From: Verrucosispora sp. NA02020
GTDB taxonomy: Bacteria; Actinomycetota; Actinomycetes; Mycobacteriales; Micromonosporaceae
Direction of reading: 5' to 3'
Length of the DNA: 64,000 nt
Assembly (NCBI RefSeq): GCF_013364215.1
Contig: NZ_CP054923.1
Span: forward strand, 992,001 to 1,056,000
Below are positions 58,804-64,000 of the stretch, piece by piece. The stretch's first letter is position 1. The number at the start of each line of letters is the position of its first letter. The translations under genes and the position numbers were made by a program. Below the pieces are notes generated by a model, which ran no database searches, had not been told where the DNA came from, and saw only the letters and a list, made by a program, of their open reading frames with translations.

Positions 58804-58834
58804 CGCTTGCCTCTCCCACAACAGGGCCGACAGG

Positions 58835-60085
58835 TCAGGGGTTCACGGTGGCCGACAGTTCGCCGTCGGCGACGCGTACCCGCAGCGGGTCGCCGGGTGC
58901 CACGTCGCCGGCGGCGCGGACCACGTGGCCGTCGGCGCGCTGCACGATGGCGTACCCCCGGTCCAGGGTGGCGGCCGGTGAGAGCGCGCGCAGCCGGGCC
59001 AGGGTGTGCCGCAGGTCGTCGTCGGCGGCGGCGATGCGGTGGTCCAGGCAGCGCACGGCCCGCTGGCGCAGGGCGGCCAGGTCACCGGCCCGCTGCTCCA
59101 CCATCACCTGCGGGCGGGCCAGCGCCGGACGGGAGCGCAGCGCCTCGATCCGGTGCGACTCGCGGTCGACCAGGTGGTGCACCGCGCGCCGCAGCCGGTG
59201 GCGGGCCTGCCCGATCAGGCGTACCTCCTCGGCCAGGTCGGGCACCACCCGCTTGGCCGCGTCGGTCGGGGTCGACGCGCGGACGTCGGCCACGTAGTCG
59301 ACCAGCGGCGCGTCCGTCTCGTGGCCGATCGCGCTGACCACCGGCGTACGGCAGGCGAACACCGCCCGGCAGAGGGCCTCGTCGGAGAAGGGCAGCAGGT
59401 CCTCGATGCCGCCACCGCCCCGGGCCAGGATGATCACATCGATGCTCGGGTCGCCGTCCAGCACCTTGAGCGCGTCCACGATCTGCGGCACGGCACCGGG
59501 GCCCTGCACGGCCACGTTCACCGTCCGGAACTCCACCGCCGGCCAGCGGCGACGGGCGTTGGTGAGCACGTCCCGCTCGGCGGCGCTGGCCCGGCCGGTG
59601 ATCAGCCCGATCCGCTGCGGCAGGAACGGCGGCCGGCGCTTGCGGGCCCGGTCGAACAGCCCCTCGGCGGCGAGCAGCTTCTTGAGCTTCTCCAGCCGTG
59701 CCAGCAGCTCACCGAGACCCACCTGCCGGATCTCGTCGGCCCGCAGGCTGAGCGTGCCCCGGGCGGCATAGAACTCCGGCTTGGCGTGCAGCACGACGCG
59801 GGCGCCCTCGCGCAGCTCCGGCGCGCCGGTGTCGAGCACGTCGCGGTTGGTGGTGACGGTCAGGCTCAGATCCGCCGACGGGTCACGCAACGTGAGGAAC
59901 ACGGTGCTGGCGCCGGGCCGCCGGCTGATCTGCGCCACCTGCCCGTCGACCCAGACCCAGCCCAGGCGCGCCACCCAGGCGCCGATCTTCTGACTGACCA
60001 CGCGCACCGGCCACGGCTCCTCCGCCGTGCTGGCGCCTGTGCCGGCAGCCGTCCCGCTCCCGGTCGCCGTCCCACCCGTACTCAC
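58835..60085 (-). CDS. xseA: exodeoxyribonuclease VII large subunit
   Basis: 416 residues from GTG. After a Thr/Gly-rich leader come the OB-fold ('[20 protein letters not shown]') and the catalytic region: '[20 protein letters not shown]', '[20 protein letters not shown]' and '[20 protein letters not shown]'. The coiled-coil C-terminal part binds XseB ('[17 protein letters not shown]'). The enzyme degrades single-stranded DNA from both ends. It is divergent from ispH. Confidence 0.95.
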   Translation of the reverse strand: MSTGGTATGSGTAAGTGASTAEEPWPVRVVSQKIGAWVARLGWVWVDGQVAQISRRPGASTVFLTLRDPSADLSLTVTTNRDVLDTGAPELREGARVVLHAKPEFYAARGTLSLRADEIRQVGLGELLARLEKLKKLLAAEGLFDRARKRRPPFLPQRIGLITGRASAAERDVLTNARRRWPAVEFRTVNVAVQGPGAVPQIVDALKVLDGDPSIDVIILARGGGGIEDLLPFSDEALCRAVFACRTPVVSAIGHETDAPLVDYVADVRASTPTDAAKRVVPDLAEEVRLIGQARHRLRRAVHHLVDRESHRIEALRSRPALARPQVMVEQRAGDLAALRQRAVRCLDHRIAAADDDLRHTLARLRALSPAATLDRGYAIVQRADGHVVRAAGDVAPGDPLRVRVADGELSATVNP

Positions 60086-60205
60086 CCGCCCACCCTAAGC
60101 CCACCCACCGACCGCCTCGCTGATCACGACCGGGGCGGCGGCCGACGGGGTCGGCGGCGGGGCGCGCGCGGTGCCGGGGGCGCGGGCGGCACGTACGATG
60201 GGGGC

Positions 60206-61195
60206 GTGACTGAGGGCGAGAGGACTTCCGGGACCGGTAAGCGCGTGCTGCTCGCGAAGCCCCGTGGATACTGCGCGGGCGTCGACCGGGCGGTGCAGAC
60301 CGTCGAGGAGGCGCTCAAGCTCTACGGTGCCCCGATCTACGTCCGCAAGGAGATCGTGCACAACAAGCACGTGGTGCGGACCCTGGAGGCCCAGGGCGCG
60401 ATCTTCGTCGAGGAGAACGAGGAGGTCCCCGAGGGGTCCACCGTCATCTTCTCCGCGCACGGCGTGGCGCCCGAGGTCTACGAGCAGGCGAAGGAGCGGT
60501 CGCTCAAGGCGATCGACGCGACCTGCCCGCTGGTGACCAAGGTGCACCACGAGGCCAAGCGGTTCGCCGCCGAGGACTACGACATCCTGCTCATCGGCCA
60601 CGAGGGTCACGAGGAGGTGATCGGCACCTCCGGCGAGGCCCCCGACCACATCCAGTTGGTGGACGGCCCCGAGGACGCCGACCGCGTCACCGTGCGCGAC
60701 CCGAGCAAGGTCGTCTGGCTGTCGCAGACCACGCTCTCGGTCGACGAGACCCTGGAGACCGTGGCCCGGCTCAAGAAGCGGCTGCCACTGCTCCAGTCCC
60801 CGCCCAGCGACGACATCTGCTACGCCACCAGCAACCGGCAGCACGTGGTCAAGGAGATCGCGGCCGAGTGCGACGTGGTGCTCGTGGTGGGGTCGCGCAA
60901 CTCCTCCAACTCCGTACGGCTGGTCGAGGTGGCCCTGGACGCCGGTGCCCGCGCCGGACACCTGGTCGACTTCGCCCACGAGATCGACGACGCCTGGCTG
61001 ACCGACGCCCGGACGGTGGGCCTCACCTCCGGCGCGAGCGTGCCGGAGGAACTGGTGCAGCAGGTGCTCGCGCACCTCGCCGAGCGCGGCTTCGCCGACG
61101 TCGAGGAGGTGGTGACCGCCAACGAGCGCCTCACCTTCTCGCTGCCGCAGGAACTCAAGCGCGACATGAAGGCCGCTGCGGCGGCCCAGAGCTGA
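60206..61195 (+). CDS. ispH: 4-hydroxy-3-methylbut-2-enyl diphosphate reductase
   Basis: 329 residues from GTG (an upstream ATG runs into a stop at once). The three cysteines that hold the 4Fe-4S cluster are at ~23 ('[12 protein letters not shown]'), ~107 ('[14 protein letters not shown]') and ~205 ('[11 protein letters not shown]'). It makes IPP and DMAPP in the last step of the MEP pathway, which feeds the UppS-type prenyltransferase in this window. It is divergent from xseA with 120 bases between. Confidence 0.96.
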   Translation: MTEGERTSGTGKRVLLAKPRGYCAGVDRAVQTVEEALKLYGAPIYVRKEIVHNKHVVRTLEAQGAIFVEENEEVPEGSTVIFSAHGVAPEVYEQAKERSLKAIDATCPLVTKVHHEAKRFAAEDYDILLIGHEGHEEVIGTSGEAPDHIQLVDGPEDADRVTVRDPSKVVWLSQTTLSVDETLETVARLKKRLPLLQSPPSDDICYATSNRQHVVKEIAAECDVVLVVGSRNSSNSVRLVEVALDAGARAGHLVDFAHEIDDAWLTDARTVGLTSGASVPEELVQQVLAHLAERGFADVEEVVTANERLTFSLPQELKRDMKAAAAAQS

Positions 61196-61248
61196 TCCGT
61201 CGGCACGCGCCGATGGAACGGTTGACCTTCCGGACACGTCAGACCGGC

Positions 61249-61704
61249 ATGAGGACCCTTCGGATCGCCGCCACCGCGCTGATCGTCTGCACGGCGCTCG
61301 TCGCCTGCGGCGGTCAGGACGCCGGGACCGGCCCCACCACCGCCCCGACCCCGACGGGAGCGTCACCCGTGACCGAGCTGCCGACCCCGGATCCGACCGG
61401 CCCCGTGCCCCCGCCCTCCGACCCGGTGGACCCGACCGCCCCGGTCAGCCCGCCGCCGGCCGGCACGACCCGGGGCGTGCCGACCTCGCCGCCGGTCACC
61501 GGTGAGATGACGCTCACCGGTCGGGTCGAGGCCGGCGTGGAGCCCGGCTGCCTGCTGCTCGACGGCTACCTGCTGTTGGGCGGGCCACGTGACGTACTCA
61601 CCTCCGGTGCCTCGGTGACGGTGACCGGTCGGCCCAACCCGAGCCTGATGACGACGTGCCAGCAGGGCACCCCCTTCCAGGTCGCCACCGCCAAGCGCGG
61701 CTGA
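61249..61704 (+). CDS. small lipoprotein, hypothetical
   Basis: 151 residues from ATG 61249, which puts a lipobox Cys at ~20 ('LIVCTALVACGG'); an ATG at 61213 would make the leader too long. A Pro/Thr-rich linker precedes a ~65-residue beta-rich domain ('MTLTGRVEAGVEPGCLLLDG', 'TSGASVTVTGRPNPSLMTTC') with two Cys. It may be a small surface-exposed OB-like domain. The family is not recognised. Confidence 0.75.
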   Translation: MRTLRIAATALIVCTALVACGGQDAGTGPTTAPTPTGASPVTELPTPDPTGPVPPPSDPVDPTAPVSPPPAGTTRGVPTSPPVTGEMTLTGRVEAGVEPGCLLLDGYLLLGGPRDVLTSGASVTVTGRPNPSLMTTCQQGTPFQVATAKRG

Positions 61705-61759
61705 CCCACCCCACCCGCGCTGCGGTACGCGCCCCCGGGCGCGCACCGCAGCGCCCTGT

Positions 61760-61829
61760 CGATCATGGAGTTGCGGCAGCGGCAGAAGGCGCGTATCACC
61801 CCCAACTGCTCGCCAAAAGTCCATGATCG
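61760..61829. repeat. 70-bp inverted-repeat element, copy C
   Basis: CGATCATGG (61760-61768) and CCATGATCG (61821-61829) bound a 52-base interior, with AGTTG after the left end as in copies A and B. It lies between the convergent small lipoprotein and S8 peptidase genes. Confidence 0.78.
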
Positions 61830-61870
61830 GCGGGCGTGTCCGGCGGTGGTGGAGAGGACAGCGAAAAGGC

Positions 61871-61907
61871 GGAAGCCCGCCTCCGGGTGGACCGGAGACG
61901 GGCTTCC
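61871..61907. terminator. terminator-like hairpin of the S8 peptidase gene
   Basis: GGAAGCCCGCCTCCGG (61871-61886) pairs with 61892-61907 with one mismatch around a 5-base loop, 20 bases beyond the peptidase stop on the minus strand. Confidence 0.75.
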
Positions 61908-61926
61908 TGGTGGTGCGGTGGTGGTG

Positions 61927-64000
61927 TCAGTTCACTGCGCCGACGGAGACCGCGCCGCGGCCGACGACTGCGCCTTCGGTGGTCACCACGGTCAGCTCAC
62001 CGTAGAGCGCCCGACCCGCCGACGGGGTGGACTGGGCGGTCACCGAACCCGAGAGGTTGCCGGTGGCGCCGTTGGCCAGGGTGAGCGTGCCACCCGAGGC
62101 CGTCAGGGTGCCGAGCGACGGGGACGAGAACGAGTCCCGGTAGTCGTACTGGGTGCTGCCACCCGCACCGTCCACCGCGTACGCGTCCACGACGACCCGG
62201 TAGGTGCCCGCGACCGGGTTGGTCAGGGTCACCGCCTCCTCCGAGTCACCGTCGGCCTGCTGCCCGACCAGGGTGGTGCCCCGGTAGATGAACAGGTCGA
62301 GGTCGGCGCTTGCGTTGGACGGGTTGCCGATGCGGGCGGTGAAGCTGGTGGCGCCCGCCGGCACCTCGACGGTGAACTCCTGCTTGGCCAGCTCGACGAT
62401 GGTCGGCCGCTCGGTGTGCACGCTGGACAGCGGGCCACCCTGGCCGGTCACCGAGACCGGGCCGAAGGTGTTCTTCAGCGACCAGGTCACCGGGGTCGGG
62501 ACACCGGCGGTGACCGCCGGCAGCTCGACCACGGCCGGCTCGACCGCGACGCCCTGTACCCGTGCCTGGAGCTGGTACGGGTTGTTCAGGGCCGGCGAGG
62601 TCCGCCGCGACTCCACCTCGATCTCCCAGACACCCGGCAGTGGGTTCTGGTAGTCACGCTCGAACGCGTTGCAGACGACCGTGCTGGCGAAGTTGGTGTA
62701 GCAGGCCAGGCTGGAGGTGCTCTCCACCGGGACGCCGTACGGGTTGAAGGCGATGAAGCGGGTCTGCGACCCGGTGGCGATGCCGGAGAGGTTCACCTGC
62801 AACGCCCCGGCACCCGGCGGCACCGTCACGAAGTACGACGTGGTGCTGTTGCGCTCCACGGTGCCCCGCGCCGAGTAGGCGAAGGCGGGCTTGCTGACGT
62901 CGTTCGAGGCCACCACGACGGCGGAGAACTCGAAGTCGATCGTGTTGGTGCGCGGGTCGTCGACCGTGACGATCGTGCCGTGGGCACCGGCGGTCTTCGG
63001 CTTCGCGGTGACCGTGATGGTCACGGTCTTGTTCAGCGGCAGCGTGACGTTCTTCGGCGCCGAGAAGGTGCCGTTGTTGCCGCGCAGGCCGATGTTGTGC
63101 TTCACGTTGCCGGTCGGGCCGCTGGTCCGGGTCAGCTTGACCTGGTACGACTTCGACTGGTTGACCTTGTGTCCGCCGTTGGCGGCGTCACACCGGTTGT
63201 AGACGCCGGTGCCGCTGTTCGGCGTGGCGAGCTGGCCGGAGAGGACGGTGCAGACCGGAGCCTCGGCGGTGTAGTCGTTCGGCTCGCTGCTCTTGCGCAG
63301 CAGCTTCCAGGCACCCGGCACGTCGAACATGCCGTAGCCCTGACCGAAGGTGGCGGTGTTCGCGATCGGCTTGGCCGAGCTGTAGATCGCCCGGCGCAGC
63401 GCGGCCGGGGTCACGCCCTGGTCAGTGGCCTTGGCGGCCGAGAGCAGCAGCGCGGCACCACCGGCGGCCTGCGGGGAGGCCATCGACGTACCGTTGGACA
63501 TGCCGTAACCCGACGGGAGCGGGTAGCCGGCCTCGGCGACCGGGTTGCCGGCCTGCCAGACCGGGGTGGTGGAGATGGCAGAGCCCGGAGCGGCGATGTT
63601 CGGCTTGGCGCCACCGTCCTCACGCGGGCCGCGCGAGGAGAAGTTGAACAGGGCGTTCTTCTGCTTGACCACCGAGCCGTAGTTGGCCAGCCAGGTGTCC
63701 TTGCTGATGCTGGCCGCGACGCTGACCACGTTGGTGGACGCGGACGGGTCGCCGATGGTGTTCACACCCGGGCCGGAGTTGCCGGCCGAGATGAACATCT
63801 GCACACCGTAGGTGGTGATCAGGTTGTTGTAGAGGACGGCGCGGGCGTTGTTGCCGTCGTTGAGCGCCGGCAGGCCGCCGATCGACATGTTGATGACGTC
63901 GACGCCCCGGTTGATCACCAGGTCGGCCATGCCGGTGGTGAGCGCCGCGTACGTGCAGCCGCCGCCCCAGGAGCAGGCGCGCGAGGAGACGACCTTGGCG
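61927..64000 (-). CDS. secreted S8 family serine peptidase, C-terminal part (runs off the window)
   Basis: At least 691 residues; the frame stays open to 64000, so the start and the Asp/His part are outside. Visible: 'VINMSIGGLPAL', oxyanion Asn in 'MFISAGNSGPGV', 'FSSRGPREDGGAKPNIAAPG' and the catalytic Ser in 'GTSMASPQAAGGAAL'. Downstream are Ig-like/jelly-roll modules ('KSYQVKLTRTSG', 'GVWEIEVESRR', 'LDLFIYRGTTLVGQ'). This is a large secreted subtilisin of the Streptomyces/Micromonospora type. No C-terminal anchor is seen. A terminator hairpin follows. Confidence 0.9.
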   Translation of the reverse strand, partial: AKVVSSRACSWGGGCTYAALTTGMADLVINRGVDVINMSIGGLPALNDGNNARAVLYNNLITTYGVQMFISAGNSGPGVNTIGDPSASTNVVSVAASISKDTWLANYGSVVKQKNALFNFSSRGPREDGGAKPNIAAPGSAISTTPVWQAGNPVAEAGYPLPSGYGMSNGTSMASPQAAGGAALLLSAAKATDQGVTPAALRRAIYSSAKPIANTATFGQGYGMFDVPGAWKLLRKSSEPNDYTAEAPVCTVLSGQLATPNSGTGVYNRCDAANGGHKVNQSKSYQVKLTRTSGPTGNVKHNIGLRGNNGTFSAPKNVTLPLNKTVTITVTAKPKTAGAHGTIVTVDDPRTNTIDFEFSAVVVASNDVSKPAFAYSARGTVERNSTTSYFVTVPPGAGALQVNLSGIATGSQTRFIAFNPYGVPVESTSSLACYTNFASTVVCNAFERDYQNPLPGVWEIEVESRRTSPALNNPYQLQARVQGVAVEPAVVELPAVTAGVPTPVTWSLKNTFGPVSVTGQGGPLSSVHTERPTIVELAKQEFTVEVPAGATSFTARIGNPSNASADLDLFIYRGTTLVGQQADGDSEEAVTLTNPVAGTYRVVVDAYAVDGAGGSTQYDYRDSFSSPSLGTLTASGGTLTLANGATGNLSGSVTAQSTPSAGRALYGELTVVTTEGAVVGRGAVSVGAVN

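Overview
The window is a 64-kb piece of a very high-GC actinobacterial chromosome. The codon use, GTG starts, decaprenyl-type cell-wall genes, GlpX, GTP-dependent PEPCK, GuaB1, two Ser/Thr kinases and several abundant palindromic intergenic repeats point to Micromonosporaceae (Micromonospora, Salinispora or a close relative). It is mostly ordinary core chromosome. No prophage, transposase, CRISPR array, rRNA or tRNA was seen.

Layout. 0-7 kb: a BlaI/M56 peptidase pair, a deoC-aldehyde dehydrogenase operon that ends in a catalytically empty half-dehydrogenase, upp, a GPP34 protein, and an XRE/DUF397 pair. 7-18 kb: phosphoglucomutase, a Ser/Thr kinase with an ATQ(R/H)IG repeat linker, an acyl-CoA mutase large subunit, an M20 amidohydrolase, a DUF4349 lipoprotein, a metallo-hydrolase and hypotheticals. 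18-26 kb: gamma-glutamylcyclotransferase, an LpdA-like flavoprotein, DUF998, DoxX/TetR with a doubled operator, GuaB1, and the divergent ArgO/ArgP pair. 26-31 kb: the biotinylated acyl-CoA carboxylase alpha chain, an ABC exporter, an O-methyltransferase and Maf.

31-42 kb holds the actinobacterial carboxylase cluster maf / epsilon subunit / beta subunit / birA, but in pieces. A three-gene type VII secretion segment (mycosin, proline-rich PPE-like protein, small helical protein) lies between maf and the epsilon gene. A kinase, a GH25 lysozyme, a Uma2 protein and an M50 peptidase lie between epsilon and beta. The mycosin/PPE-like junction is a mosaic of low-GC sequence.

42-64 kb: a PH-domain protein, two GtrA proteins, PEPCK, a membrane protein, UppS-type prenyltransferase, trehalose-phosphatase, an XRE regulator with palindrome-rich divergent DNA, PIN-PhoH, a transglycosylase-like secreted protein, rhomboid, a DMT transporter, GlpX, DUF4245, an LppX-like lipoprotein, exonuclease VII (XseAB), IspH, a small lipoprotein, and the C-terminal part of a large secreted S8 peptidase that runs off the window.

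The most distinctive unexplained content is intergenic. There are three copies of a ~70-bp inverted repeat with CGATCATGG ends, all between convergent genes. There are four copies of an AGGAGGGG-type palindrome, three between convergent genes, and several single long perfect hairpins. Metabolically the window joins propionyl/methylmalonyl-CoA handling (carboxylase alpha, beta, epsilon, BirA, mutase), gluconeogenesis (PEPCK, GlpX, Pgm) and nucleotide/deoxyribose salvage (Upp, DeoC, GuaB1).
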